In this document: positions 8,020 to 16,768 of the stretch, one piece after another
Layout of the letters: every line of letters begins with the position of its first letter
Numbering within the stretch: position 1 is the first letter of the stretch
Origin: Bacteroidota bacterium
GTDB lineage: Bacteria; Bacteroidota; Bacteroidia; Bacteroidales; VadinHA17
Direction: 5' to 3'
Length of the DNA stretch: 64,000 nucleotides
Assembly: GCA_029552825.1 (NCBI GenBank)
Contig: JAKPDL010000224.1
Span: 33,645-97,644, forward strand
Notes under the pieces: model-generated
What the model was told of the DNA's origin: nothing
What the model saw: only the letters and a program-made list of their open reading frames with translations
The model's database searches: none
Program-made: the position numbers and the translations under genes

Positions 8020-9369
8020 ATGGAAGAAAAGCTGGTTCCGGCACATATATTCTTCCTGAGATGGTTTATCAGAATCAGGTGGATAGCTGTTTCAGCATTG
8101 ATTGCCTCAGATTTTATTGTTTCACATTTTCTGAACATATCTGTCGAGGAAGATAAAATCTATATTATCGCCGGAATTCTTTTTTTACTTAACGTTTTTC
8201 ACTGGATTGTTCTCAGGAGAATAAACAGAGATTCGGGTGCCAATGTTATAGGAAGGATAAAAAGAAATATCCATTTTCAGATAATAACTGATCTGATCCT
8301 GCTTACATTCGTTATACATTATTCGGGGGGAATAGAAAATCCCCTGATATTATTCTATTTTTTTCATCTTATTATTGCAAGTTCAATATTCTCGACCTTT
8401 CTGAGCTACCTGTATGCTGCCTTTGCTTTAATACTGGCTTTGTCGCTGAGTTTTCTGGAATGCTTTCAGATTATCCCCCATTATCCTCTGGAGGGATTTG
8501 TTAATCACGAACTTTATAAAAATGTTCTGTACGTCTCAGGTGCAGGTTTTGTATTTGCATGTACATCTGTTATGGTTGTATGGCTCTCTCATATGATTAT
8601 TAACCGGTCGATAAAAAGTGAAGAGACATACGTTAGAACGAATATTGAGCTACAGAACAAAGACAAGCTTAAAAACGAATATGTTCTGAGGGTTACACAT
8701 GACATTAAAGGACATGTTGCTGCTGTCATGAGTTGTCTTGAAGTTGTCAGGTCAAAAATAACAGGGTCGCTTAACGAGGTTCAGGAAGAATTTATTAACC
8801 GGGCTTATGATAGGGCGGAATTTCTTTCGGAATTCATAAGAGATTTACTCAACCTGACGAAAAAAAGACTTCAACGTAACGTTGAATTTGAGGATTTCAA
8901 CCTTGCAGAACTTATCAACCGGGTAGTTGCTCCTGTTCAGATTCTTATCAGCGACAAAGGAATTAATTTCAATATATATGTTGACAGTTCGGTCGGGATT
9001 ATCAGAGGTAATCCATATGCTATAGAGGAACTTTATTCGAACCTTTTGCTTAATTCTGTAAAATATACCCCTGGTGGAGGTCATATCGAACTGACGATTA
9101 GACGGCGTATGAACTATATTATATCTGAAATTTCAGATTCAGGTATCGGGATCCCTAAAGATGAAATCCCGAAAATATTTGATGAATTTTACAGGGCATC
9201 AAATGTTCAGCGCGATGTAAAATCCGGAACAGGGCTTGGTCTTTCAATCGTAAAGGAAATTGTCGATAGGCATAAGGGAAAAATAAAAGTAGAAAGTGAA
9301 GAAGGAGTGTGGACTAAATTTACAGTTATGCTCCCTGTTAATCCGGAAGAACTTTCAACCTCAACCTGA
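8020..9369 (+). CDS. membrane histidine kinase, RegB-like sensor
   Basis: A sensor histidine kinase of 449 residues. Residues 10-195 form about six membrane helices. Between them lies SGGIENPLILFYF (102-114), which resembles the GGxxNP quinone-sensing segment of RegB/PrrB kinases. The kinase core is complete: H-box THDIKGHV with H227, N-box NLLLNSVKYT (N345), G1 box SDSGIGIP (D373), F-box FDEFYRA and G2 box GTGLGLS. It starts 32 bp after the last hydrogenase-cluster gene and probably shares its transcript. No response regulator is next to it, so its partner is unknown. Redox or quinone sensing that controls the hydrogenase operon is inference from the motif and position. Confidence 0.85.
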   Translation: MEEKLVPAHIFFLRWFIRIRWIAVSALIASDFIVSHFLNISVEEDKIYIIAGILFLLNVFHWIVLRRINRDSGANVIGRIKRNIHFQIITDLILLTFVIHYSGGIENPLILFYFFHLIIASSIFSTFLSYLYAAFALILALSLSFLECFQIIPHYPLEGFVNHELYKNVLYVSGAGFVFACTSVMVVWLSHMIINRSIKSEETYVRTNIELQNKDKLKNEYVLRVTHDIKGHVAAVMSCLEVVRSKITGSLNEVQEEFINRAYDRAEFLSEFIRDLLNLTKKRLQRNVEFEDFNLAELINRVVAPVQILISDKGINFNIYVDSSVGIIRGNPYAIEELYSNLLLNSVKYTPGGGHIELTIRRRMNYIISEISDSGIGIPKDEIPKIFDEFYRASNVQRDVKSGTGLGLSIVKEIVDRHKGKIKVESEEGVWTKFTVMLPVNPEELSTST

Positions 9370-9417
9370 AAAGATACACTTCTGTGTTTTTGTGGAATAA
9401 TCTGTTCATCAATCTTG

Positions 9418-9501
9418 TACCCGGAGCCGGGGTCGAACCGGCACGGCATCGCTGCCACTGGTGTTTGAGACCAGCGCGTCTACCATTTCCGCCATCCGGG
9501 C
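9418..9501 (-). tRNA. tRNA-Leu (anticodon CAA)
   Basis: Read on the minus strand, an 84-nt cloverleaf folds with a seven-pair acceptor stem (first pair G-U). The anticodon stem CTGGT/ACCAG encloses loop CTCAAAC with anticodon CAA at 9465-9467. It has a long variable arm (GGCA/TGCC) and a T arm GCCGG-TTCGACC-CCGGC. The class II variable arm and anticodon identify leucine. The CCA end is not encoded. It lies between the convergent kinase and DUF1080 genes. Confidence 0.95.
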
Positions 9502-9559
9502 ATCCTCAAATTGTATATTCACCCCGGGTGCGAATATATATAAATTTACGGTTGAAATT

Positions 9560-10348
9560 TTACTTTTTACCTGCTTTCCCAAGGTCGAGTAGTTCCACTT
9601 TTCTGAACTCGGTTGGATGACTTTCGGCCTGGAGTGCAATATATCCCTCTTTCAGCAGTGTGCCGTCAGGGACAGGATAATCAGCTGGTTTGTTTGTCCC
9701 TCCAACCTGAGGTTTCGAATAAGTAAGAACAGTATCCCCATTGACAATATGGTGAATAATGCTGTCGCCATATACAACAAGCTCAGCTGTAACCCATACA
9801 TCACCATGATAAGTCTTTGATTTTGAATTTACACAGTGCTGGGTTACAAGATTGCCATCCATCACAATATGAGTACCGGGAGTACAGACGTTCATTGTAG
9901 TTCGTTCCGATACACCGTCGCCACCAAGTAATTGAGCTTCAATAGATACTGGAAAATCCTGATCTAGCAGCATTGACTCGGGCGACTGACAATGAAACAT
10001 AATACCGTTGTTCCTGAATGCCCACGAAGGTCCTTCAGGACATTGCTCTCCTACAAACCTGTATTCAACCCTTACCTTGTAATGTGAAAAGGGTGTTTTG
10101 TAAAATATATGCCCGTAGCTCGAGTTGAATTTGTCATATTTATCATAGCTAATTCTCAGAACACCATCTTCAACCCTGAATGTATTATTGTAGTTCTCAC
10201 CCAGAGGATGTCCTTTTATTTTAATTACCCAGCCATCAAGATTCTTGCCGTTGAAAAGCTGAATCCATTCTTCTTTTTCTTTTTTGCTGCTCTGAGAGCA
10301 TGAAACGGCAATCAGTAGAATTGTGAAAAAAATAACAGTATATTTCAT
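9560..10348 (-). CDS. DUF1080 (3-keto-disaccharide hydrolase-type) lipoprotein
   Basis: A 262-residue protein of the DUF1080/PF06439 family, a concanavalin-like beta-sandwich named for 3-keto-disaccharide hydrolase activity. The N terminus is a lipoprotein signal with a cysteine at position 17 (LIAVSC), so it is probably anchored in the envelope. Family features include WIQLFNGKNLDGWV near 28-41, an NNGIMFHCQ segment and a C-terminal GYIALQAESHPTEFRKVEL strand. It is alone between tRNA-Leu and dxs. Related enzymes often work with exported Gfo/Idh/MocA oxidoreductases and TIM-barrel isomerases; such a pair is 50 kb away (60471-62865). Substrate is not predictable from sequence. Confidence 0.85.
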   Translation of the reverse strand: MKYTVIFFTILLIAVSCSQSSKKEKEEWIQLFNGKNLDGWVIKIKGHPLGENYNNTFRVEDGVLRISYDKYDKFNSSYGHIFYKTPFSHYKVRVEYRFVGEQCPEGPSWAFRNNGIMFHCQSPESMLLDQDFPVSIEAQLLGGDGVSERTTMNVCTPGTHIVMDGNLVTQHCVNSKSKTYHGDVWVTAELVVYGDSIIHHIVNGDTVLTYSKPQVGGTNKPADYPVPDGTLLKEGYIALQAESHPTEFRKVELLDLGKAGKK

Positions 10349-10455
10349 GACACCATTTTTCCAAAATTAATTAATTTTTTTGAATGTACCGGCAGATGAA
10401 TTAATAACTATTTTAATTGTAGAACAATACAGGGTATGATTTAAACTTAATATTT

Positions 10456-12429
10456 CTATTTTTTCCCTGGAAAAACCCGGTTGAATTTAGGTATTATATT
10501 CAGATTATCAATGTTGTAATTCTTTTTAGTGCTACGCAGGACCATTTCTCTTACAGTCCTCACAATGCCTTCAACGTCGAAGCCGCACTCGGCAGTGAGT
10601 TCTTCCTGTGTGCCATGCTCAACGAAATAATCCGGAATGCCAAGGCGTCTGATTTCAGCATGGTAGCCATGGCTTGTCATGAATTCGATTATTGCACTTC
10701 CGAAGCCTCCTTTCAGTATACCGTCTTCGACAGTAACTACCTTTTTAAACTTTTTAAAAACTGAGTGCAGAACCTCCTCATCAAGTGGAGATACAAACCT
10801 CATATCGTAGTGAGCTGGTGATATACCTTCGTTCCTGAGTATCTCTGTTGCTTTTACTGCATAATTGCCAGGATGTCCGAATGTTAGTATTGCAATATCT
10901 TTTCCTTCAGAAATAAGACGGGCTTTGCCCGGTTCAATTTCTTCGAAAGGTTTTCTCCAGTCAGTATGTATTCCATTTCCTTTAGGATATCTGATACTTA
11001 TGGGGCATTTTATTTTCCCAAGTTGTGCAGTATAAAGCAGATTGCGCAGTTCTATTTCATCCATCGGGGCACTGACTATAACATTCGGAATGTTTCTCAT
11101 GAATGCAATATCGAAGAATCCATGGTGTGTGGCACCGTCACTGCCTACCAGTCCACCGCGGTCGATGCAGAAAACAACATGAAGGTTTTGAAGGGCAACG
11201 TCATGAATTATCTGGTCATAAGCCCTTTGCAGGAATGACGAGTAAATATTGCAATACGGAATGAATCCCTGTGTGGCAAGGCCTGCTGAAAATGTTACAG
11301 CGTGTTGCTCGGCAATTCCAACATCAAATGTTCTGTCGGGAAACTCTTTCATCATGAGGTTAAGGGCACAACCCGTGGGCATTGCAGGGGTTATTCCACA
11401 TATTTTGTCGTTGAGGCGGGCAAGCTCCACCATGGTTTCACCGAATACTTCCTGATATGTTGGAGGTGTACCGGGAGGAGATGTGTCAATAATTTCGCCG
11501 GTTTCTTTTATAAATGGACCCGGTGAATGAAATTTTGTCTGGTTCTCTTCAGCAAATTTATAACCCTTACCCTTGATGGTGCGGCAATGGAGAAGCTTTG
11601 GACCCGGTAGTTTTTTAAGGTCGTTAAGTACATCAATAAGATGAAGCAGGTCGTGTCCGTCGATGGGCCCAAAATATCTGAAATTCAATCCTTCAAACAA
11701 ACTGCTGCGGTCGAGTATGGTACTCTTCAGACCAGCTTCAAGCTGGGCTGCAAACGACCTGGCATCGGGCCCCATCCTGCTGATTTTGCCGAGAGCTTTC
11801 CATATCTCGTCCTTGATCCTGTTGTATGTACGGCTGGTGGTTATATCAAGAAGGTACTCTTTAAATGCTCCTACATTTGGATCAATGGATATGTTGTTAT
11901 CATTCAAAATAACAAGAAGGTTCGATTTCTGGATTCCGGCATTGTTCATTCCTTCAAAAGCCAGACCGGCAGTCATGGCTCCATCGCCAATAACTGCCAC
12001 AATGTGCCTGTTTTCTTTTTTTCTTTCCGCTGCTATAGCCATACCAAGAGCAGCTGAAATAGAAGTGGAGGAATGCCCTGTGCCAAATGCATCGTATTCA
12101 CTTTCTGACATCTTCGGAAAACCGCTCAGTCCTTTATACTTACGGTTTGTATGGAATTTGTCGCGCCGGCCTGTAAGTATCTTGTGCCCATAGGCCTGAT
12201 GCCCTACATCCCAGATAATTTTATCGTAGGGAGTATTGAATACATAATGCAGGGCAATTGTTAGCTCAACCACACCCAGACTTGCACCCAGATGACCCGG
12301 ATTAGTACTTACCGAATCAATTATAAATTGCCGGAGTTCGTTTGCAAGAACAATAAGATCCTCCTTCCTGAGTTTCCGTAAATCTGAGGGATCCGAAACT
12401 TTCGACAGGATACGGTATTCTGAAGTCAT
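10456..12429 (-). CDS. dxs: 1-deoxy-D-xylulose-5-phosphate synthase
   Basis: Condenses pyruvate with glyceraldehyde 3-phosphate to give DXP, the first step of the MEP isoprenoid pathway, in the cytoplasm with thiamine diphosphate. The N-terminal part has GHLGASLGVVELTIALHYVF and the ThDP motif GDGAMTAG to NDNNISID. The middle has the pyrimidine-binding transketolase domain (GIAEQHAVTFSAGLA), and the C-terminal transketolase domain ends with LGIPDYFVEHG. From the ATG at 12429 the protein has 657 residues, near the family norm. An upstream in-frame ATG at 12456 is rejected because a -7 box (12454-12461) overlaps it. The gene is monocistronic and divergent from the OmpA-type lipoprotein gene. 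Confidence 0.96.
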   Translation of the reverse strand: MTSEYRILSKVSDPSDLRKLRKEDLIVLANELRQFIIDSVSTNPGHLGASLGVVELTIALHYVFNTPYDKIIWDVGHQAYGHKILTGRRDKFHTNRKYKGLSGFPKMSESEYDAFGTGHSSTSISAALGMAIAAERKKENRHIVAVIGDGAMTAGLAFEGMNNAGIQKSNLLVILNDNNISIDPNVGAFKEYLLDITTSRTYNRIKDEIWKALGKISRMGPDARSFAAQLEAGLKSTILDRSSLFEGLNFRYFGPIDGHDLLHLIDVLNDLKKLPGPKLLHCRTIKGKGYKFAEENQTKFHSPGPFIKETGEIIDTSPPGTPPTYQEVFGETMVELARLNDKICGITPAMPTGCALNLMMKEFPDRTFDVGIAEQHAVTFSAGLATQGFIPYCNIYSSFLQRAYDQIIHDVALQNLHVVFCIDRGGLVGSDGATHHGFFDIAFMRNIPNVIVSAPMDEIELRNLLYTAQLGKIKCPISIRYPKGNGIHTDWRKPFEEIEPGKARLISEGKDIAILTFGHPGNYAVKATEILRNEGISPAHYDMRFVSPLDEEVLHSVFKKFKKVVTVEDGILKGGFGSAIIEFMTSHGYHAEIRRLGIPDYFVEHGTQEELTAECGFDVEGIVRTVREMVLRSTKKNYNIDNLNIIPKFNRVFPGKK

Positions 12430-12453
12430 CAAGCGTTCTGGGTATAGACAGCA

Positions 12454-12461
12454 CAAAGATA
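12454..12461 (-). promoter_or_regulatory. -7 box of the dxs promoter
   Basis: On the minus strand this reads TATCTTTG, an exact match to the Bacteroidota -7 consensus TAnnTTTG, 24 bases upstream of the dxs ATG. A good -33 TTTG at the usual distance is not evident. Its position excludes the upstream ATG as the dxs start. Confidence 0.45.
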
Positions 12462-12477
12462 GTTAATTATTTCTGTG

Positions 12478-12498
12478 CCTGTTTATGCATCAAACAGG
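12478..12498. promoter_or_regulatory. inverted repeat between divergent promoters
   Basis: CCTGTTT and AAACAGG form a perfect 7-bp inverted repeat around ATGCATC. It lies midway between the dxs -7 box and the -7 box of the OmpA-type gene. It could be an operator controlling both. A hairpin terminator is less likely because no plus-strand gene ends upstream. Confidence 0.4.
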
Positions 12499-12505
12499 TT
12501 TTTTA

Positions 12506-12513
12506 TATTTTTG
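12506..12513 (+). promoter_or_regulatory. -7 box of the OmpA-type lipoprotein promoter
   Basis: TATTTTTG matches TAnnTTTG exactly, 67 bases before the ATG at 12580. No clear -33 TTTG is seen. The adjacent inverted repeat occupies the usual -33 region. Confidence 0.4.
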
Positions 12514-12579
12514 TTCATGCGTTTGTTTAAACTGCACACAGGGAAAAGTATCACTTATTAACTTTAAAAATAAGGTGTA

Positions 12580-13590
12580 ATGTCAAAAATTAGAGGGTTA
12601 ATACTTCTGGTAGTATCAGTTCTGGCTGTATCATCATGTGTACCCGGAACTAAATACAAATCAATGCAGGACACCGCCAAAATGTATATGAATGAGCGAG
12701 ATGAACTGAAGACGGAAAACATTATGCTTGCCATGGAAAGGAAAGAGCTTGAGGCAAGAGTTCAGAAACTGGAAGAAGAAACAAAATCCATGACAGGCGA
12801 GTTAACAGCTTTGCGAAGTGAGAGAGACAGGCTTAAAGAAGAATATAACATTCTGCAGGGTAAGGTAAATGATCTGGAAAAGGCGAGAGAAGACCTGATT
12901 AAGGGCAATGTTACTGAAACAAGAAGATTATTGTCGGAGTTACAGGCAGCACAGGAGAATCTTCAGAAAAAAGAGGATTTGCTTCGTCAGCTTGAAGCGA
13001 ATCTTGATATGAAGAAAGCTTCACTTGATGAGCTTTCATATGAGCTTGAAAAGCGGAATGCCAGAATGGCTGAGCTGGAAAAGATTCTTGAAACCCAGAA
13101 AAGGATTGTTCAGGAGTTGAAAAACAAAGTTTCAGAAGCGTTGCTGGGGTTTGAAAATATGGGACTTTCTGTAACAATCCGCGACGGCAAAGTTTATGTT
13201 TCACTTGAAGAAAAGTTACTGTTCAAAACTGCCAGCTGGGAGATTGATGCCAATGGCCGGAATGCTTTAAGAAAGCTGGCCGCGGTACTTGAGAAAAATC
13301 CTGATATTCAAATAACAATTGAAGGACATACCGATAATGTTCCATATAATCCATCAGGAGGTCAGCTTCGCGATAACTGGGATCTGAGCGTAAAGAGGGC
13401 AACCACAGTGGTCAGGGTGCTTCTGGAAAGCGCGAAAATAGATCCTAAACGACTTACTGCCGCAGGTCGCAGCCAGTACCTGCCGGTAGACCCACGAAAT
13501 ACTCCTGAAGCCAGACAAAAAAACAGAAGAACCGAAATAATACTTACACCCGACCTGTCGGAATTGTATAATCTGATAAACAAATATTGA
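12580..13590 (+). CDS. OmpA/MotB-family lipoprotein with long coiled coil
   Basis: An envelope protein that probably tethers the outer membrane to peptidoglycan. The first 20 residues are a lipoprotein signal ending at C20 (AVSSC). Residues about 36-190 are strongly heptad-like and charged (coiled coil). Residues about 205-330 are an OmpA C-terminal domain, with ITIEGHTDNVPY, a conserved aspartate-asparagine region (LRDNWDLSVKRA) and the terminal NRRTEIIL arginine motif. Total length is 336 residues. It is a single gene between dxs (divergent) and the STN protein (convergent). Confidence 0.88.
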   Translation: MSKIRGLILLVVSVLAVSSCVPGTKYKSMQDTAKMYMNERDELKTENIMLAMERKELEARVQKLEEETKSMTGELTALRSERDRLKEEYNILQGKVNDLEKAREDLIKGNVTETRRLLSELQAAQENLQKKEDLLRQLEANLDMKKASLDELSYELEKRNARMAELEKILETQKRIVQELKNKVSEALLGFENMGLSVTIRDGKVYVSLEEKLLFKTASWEIDANGRNALRKLAAVLEKNPDIQITIEGHTDNVPYNPSGGQLRDNWDLSVKRATTVVRVLLESAKIDPKRLTAAGRSQYLPVDPRNTPEARQKNRRTEIILTPDLSELYNLINKY

Positions 13591-13598
13591 AAGAGTAG

Positions 13599-13650
13599 TT
13601 CACCCTGACTTTTTCAATTAACATTACTTCAGGTTCAGCATCAGGATGAA
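13599..13650. terminator. inverted repeat between convergent genes
   Basis: TTCACCCTGA (13599-13608) and TCAGGATGAA (13641-13650) can pair over ten positions with one G-U on one strand, around a 32-base loop. It sits between the convergent ends of the OmpA-type gene and the STN-protein gene. It may help stop both transcripts, but the long loop and lack of a clean U-tract make it weak. Confidence 0.25.
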
Positions 13651-13659
13651 AGAATTCTG

Positions 13660-15219
13660 TTATTTGCCTTCTTCCTTTGAGAAGATTTGCAAACGGGCTT
13701 TCATGTTGTTGAGTTCATTAAGAAGGTTGTCTTCAGGCTTGAGAAAATCGAAGTCGCCCCAGAAATCGTAATCATAACCTGTAATGGTTTTTGAAAAGAC
13801 AGACTGAAGAGGTGCTGTTTCATCCCTTTCAAACCTTGTAACATTTTCAGTACGGATATCGGTTACGGCCATTTCAAAAAAGACAAGGAAATTTGTTGTA
13901 AATAAATGGTTTTTCTGACGGGCTGTAAAATTCAGGTCGCCTCTTACGTGATTAAGAAAATACCGACCGTTGATATTTTTATAGCTTACTCTGTATTTTA
14001 TTGATATAGGTAAAATTGTGTATCCTTTCGCCTGATAGGTAATAAAATCTTCTTTGTTCTTTTTGATATATGCAGGATTAACTTCAAATTCTGCATATTC
14101 GATGGCATAATTGAGAGTATTAATATATATACTGCCTGTAAAAAGGGGAATTTCAACTTCTGGTTTCTGGACAAATTCAACAACAAAAGCCGTTCCTTCA
14201 TCAACTTTTACAATGTCAGTCATTCTATAATCATATTGCGAAAAATTCTCAGGATACAGGAAATCGAATGTGTTTTTAGCTCCGTCGAGTTCAAGGCAAC
14301 TATTTAAACCTGCTTTAAGCCTGACTGTAATAGTATCTTTCAGGCCGATATTTTCCATTTTCCTGCTTTTGAAGATCTTTATCTGGTCACCCAGCAATGA
14401 TGAGGTGTAAGGTGATTTATATATCCCGATGATAGCTTCGGAGTATATCTGCAGGTCATTTTTTTTGATGACAGCTTCCCTGTAAAAACCTGTAAGCATT
14501 GCTGGTGTGTTGCCATAGTTTCGAGAGACATAAGTGTAAGCTTTTCTGAGAATCTCCTGCGGAGGCTGGTTGCGGATTATGATTTCCGGAATCGGAATGT
14601 AATCCCTTTTTAATTTTATGTTGAACTCGTTACCTATAGCCTGCCAGACAGGAATTTTTCTTTGCTGGTAGCCTATGTGTGATATTACCAGGGTATCTTT
14701 TATCCAGTCGCGGTTAATCTTAAAAAGGAATTCTCCGTTATTGTTTGCAACAGTTCCACGTCCCACCGACCTTATGCCAATTGTAGCATATGGAATTGGT
14801 TCACCGGTTTCAAAGTCTGAAATGGTTCCTGTCAGATCCTTATATTCCCATTCAGGTATTTCAATAGCATAGGGCTGGTATGGAGTGATTTTGTAAATGA
14901 TTATATATTTATTGATTACCGTAAAATCAACAGAATCATTTGAAATTATCTGATTAAGTATTTCTCTCAACTGGGTTCTCTGAAAGGTTAAAGAGACTTT
15001 TTTGTCAGGATTAATCAGCTTGCTGTCGTAGGTAAAGGAGTAACCCGTCTGCCGGCTGATAATGTTAAAAGCATTGCTGACCTTAACAGTTCCGGACTTA
15101 AAAGTAAACAATGAATCGAGAATATTCTCCTGTCCATTCAGCCAGATGCTGCAACAGAGTAAAACAAGCAATGCAATGCCTGTTTTTTTTCTTACCAGCC
15201 AGACATTGCAGTTTTTCAT
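13660..15219 (-). CDS. secreted STN plus carboxypeptidase-regulatory-domain protein, no TonB barrel
   Basis: A 519-residue exported protein (signal peptide about 1-30). Residues about 45-112 form an STN/secretin N-terminal domain (VSNAFNIISRQTGYSFTYD), the part of FecA-like receptors that contacts the anti-sigma factor. Residues about 128-210 are a carboxypeptidase-D-regulatory-like beta-sandwich (ISDFETGEPIPYATIGI). The C-terminal 300 residues are not a TonB-dependent barrel. They match the C-terminal region of the protein at 16769-18082, sharing FYRE, a TAFVVEF/PNYIVEF-type strand and a FWGDF/FWGEY ending. It is last in the four-gene sigma-factor operon, 12 bp after fecR. STN signalling to FecR is inferred from the domain and position. 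Confidence 0.8.
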   Translation of the reverse strand: MKNCNVWLVRKKTGIALLVLLCCSIWLNGQENILDSLFTFKSGTVKVSNAFNIISRQTGYSFTYDSKLINPDKKVSLTFQRTQLREILNQIISNDSVDFTVINKYIIIYKITPYQPYAIEIPEWEYKDLTGTISDFETGEPIPYATIGIRSVGRGTVANNNGEFLFKINRDWIKDTLVISHIGYQQRKIPVWQAIGNEFNIKLKRDYIPIPEIIIRNQPPQEILRKAYTYVSRNYGNTPAMLTGFYREAVIKKNDLQIYSEAIIGIYKSPYTSSLLGDQIKIFKSRKMENIGLKDTITVRLKAGLNSCLELDGAKNTFDFLYPENFSQYDYRMTDIVKVDEGTAFVVEFVQKPEVEIPLFTGSIYINTLNYAIEYAEFEVNPAYIKKNKEDFITYQAKGYTILPISIKYRVSYKNINGRYFLNHVRGDLNFTARQKNHLFTTNFLVFFEMAVTDIRTENVTRFERDETAPLQSVFSKTITGYDYDFWGDFDFLKPEDNLLNELNNMKARLQIFSKEEGK

Positions 15220-15231
15220 ATTTCCTTTAAG

Positions 15232-16218
15232 TTAATTTTTCAATAGGTGGAAATGTTTTCCATCCTTGATATAACTCAAGTTAAAGGTAGTACAAATTAC
15301 GCGAATAATTGTTTCTACAGGGTCATTGTTGAATACTGCCGTAATAGTTTTATCAAGTATTGAAGAATCAGCAACTGAGATATCTATATTGTATGCTCTT
15401 TTAAGATCCCTGAAAACATCTGTCAAACTTGTTCCTTCATATACTAGAAGGGAGGTTTTCCATGACAAGTAATTTCTGTTATTATTCAGGGTTTTGTTGA
15501 GTTGGCCCGGAGCTGTTGTTCCGATATAGCCAGGCTCAAGCAGTATGCTGCCGCCTTTTTCATCGGCAAGGAGAACCTTCCCGCTTTCCACGAACACTTC
15601 CACCTCTCCTTCAAGGTTACGTGTAATAACATTGAAAGAGGTTCCTACAACCTTTATTTCTGCTTTACCAGCATCTACTGAGAAGGGATTTTTTTCATCA
15701 GGGACTATGTCGAAGTAACCTTCTCCGCTTAAGGTCACCTTTCTTCCCGTCCTGTTCCAGTTTTTTGAATATGAGATTTCCGAACTGTGATTAAGCCAAA
15801 CCTTGCTGCCATCGGGAAGGACAATCTCCCTGTTCTTTTCCTCTTCACCTGTTGCAATAATAATCCTGCTTCCTGACACAGCTTTATCAAATAAAACATA
15901 AGTGACTGTCCCGAGAGCTGCAAGGAGCAAAACAGCAGCAGCTATTCTGAGATACAGGGATATTGATTTTCTTACCCCAGCCTGGTGAGGGTGGACTTTT
16001 TCACTGGATATTTTTGACCTGATTATGTTCCAGGCATTCTCAACGTTTATTTCTTCTGAATTTATTTCTGAACCTGCAGATTTCCAGTATCTTTCGAGCA
16101 TTTTTTCAGTTTCAGAACTGACATTGCCAGAAAATTCATCTCCGGTTGTTTCTTCGCCTGAAAACCTTGCAGCAAGCCTTTCCCAGTACTGATCCGTAAA
16201 TTTTTCAGATGGTTTCAT
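15232..16218 (-). CDS. FecR-family anti-sigma factor
   Basis: An inner-membrane anti-sigma factor of 328 residues. A cytoplasmic N-terminal region (about 1-85) is followed by one membrane helix (about 90-112). Then comes a periplasmic FecR domain (DGSKVWLNHSSEISY, VTLSGEGYFDI, VVGTSFNV) and a C-terminal DUF4974-like STN-fold domain. The ATG at 16218 is preferred over an in-frame start at 16272, because 16272 lies inside the sigma-factor gene while 16218 begins five bases after its stop. It should hold the adjacent ECF sigma factor inactive until signalled. The STN protein encoded just downstream is the likely periplasmic partner. Confidence 0.9.
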   Translation of the reverse strand: MKPSEKFTDQYWERLAARFSGEETTGDEFSGNVSSETEKMLERYWKSAGSEINSEEINVENAWNIIRSKISSEKVHPHQAGVRKSISLYLRIAAAVLLLAALGTVTYVLFDKAVSGSRIIIATGEEEKNREIVLPDGSKVWLNHSSEISYSKNWNRTGRKVTLSGEGYFDIVPDEKNPFSVDAGKAEIKVVGTSFNVITRNLEGEVEVFVESGKVLLADEKGGSILLEPGYIGTTAPGQLNKTLNNNRNYLSWKTSLLVYEGTSLTDVFRDLKRAYNIDISVADSSILDKTITAVFNNDPVETIIRVICTTFNLSYIKDGKHFHLLKN

Positions 16219-16223
16219 ATTAG

Positions 16224-16757
16224 TTAATCCTCTATAATTTTCCTTAGTTCTTTTAATGCTTTTCCCATGCATGCTTCCACTGTCTTGACAGAAATTGAAA
16301 GTTTTTCTGCTATTTCTTTATATTTAAGACCTTCAAACCTGTTCATGCAGAATATTTTACAACACCGTTCCGGAAGTTTTTCAAGCACACGTGCTATTTT
16401 ATCTTCGAGTTCCTTCAGGTTAATTTCTCCATCAGCTTCATCAGCTATCCCGGTGTTCGTTTCATATATTCTCTCAGCGTGTTTTTCAACTACTTTCAGA
16501 TGCTGAAGATGATGGAGGCAACGGTTATGTACAGACCTGAAAAGATAACCTGTTAAGGAACTTTTAATATTGAGGTTTTTTCTTTCGTTCCATATTTTCA
16601 CAAAAAGATCCTGAACAATTTCTTCAGCTGTATCTCTGTCTTTAACAAGTGTGCCAGCATATTTTACAAGGGAAATATAGGAGGAGCGGAAAAGTGTTTC
16701 GAATTCTTTTATGTCACCTTCTCTTATCCTCCTTATTATTTCCCTTTCTTCCGGCAT
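16224..16757 (-). CDS. ECF RNA polymerase sigma factor, FecI/RpoE-like (Bacteroidetes type)
   Basis: A 177-residue ECF sigma factor. Region 2 includes FRSSYISLVKYAGTLVKD, a DTAEEIVQDLFVKIW segment and YLFRSVHNRCL. Region 4 is a helix-turn-helix, LPERCCKIFCMNRFEGLKYK, followed by EIAEKLSISVKTVEACMGKA. Length and motifs are standard for the group paired with FecR. It sits between the paralogous secreted protein (11 bp upstream) and fecR (5 bp downstream). Family knowledge predicts it activates a small regulon, probably including this operon. No TonB receptor target is nearby. Confidence 0.92.
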   Translation of the reverse strand: MPEEREIIRRIREGDIKEFETLFRSSYISLVKYAGTLVKDRDTAEEIVQDLFVKIWNERKNLNIKSSLTGYLFRSVHNRCLHHLQHLKVVEKHAERIYETNTGIADEADGEINLKELEDKIARVLEKLPERCCKIFCMNRFEGLKYKEIAEKLSISVKTVEACMGKALKELRKIIED

Positions 16758-16768
16758 TATTTCATGAG

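Noticed and set aside
9370..9417. Terminator after the histidine kinase gene
   Set aside because: Only a 4-bp ACAC/GTGT stem precedes the T-run; too weak to call.
9384..9639. Open frames across the tRNA-Leu gene
   Set aside because: They overlap the tRNA and the end of the DUF1080 gene; the RNA fold explains the conservation.
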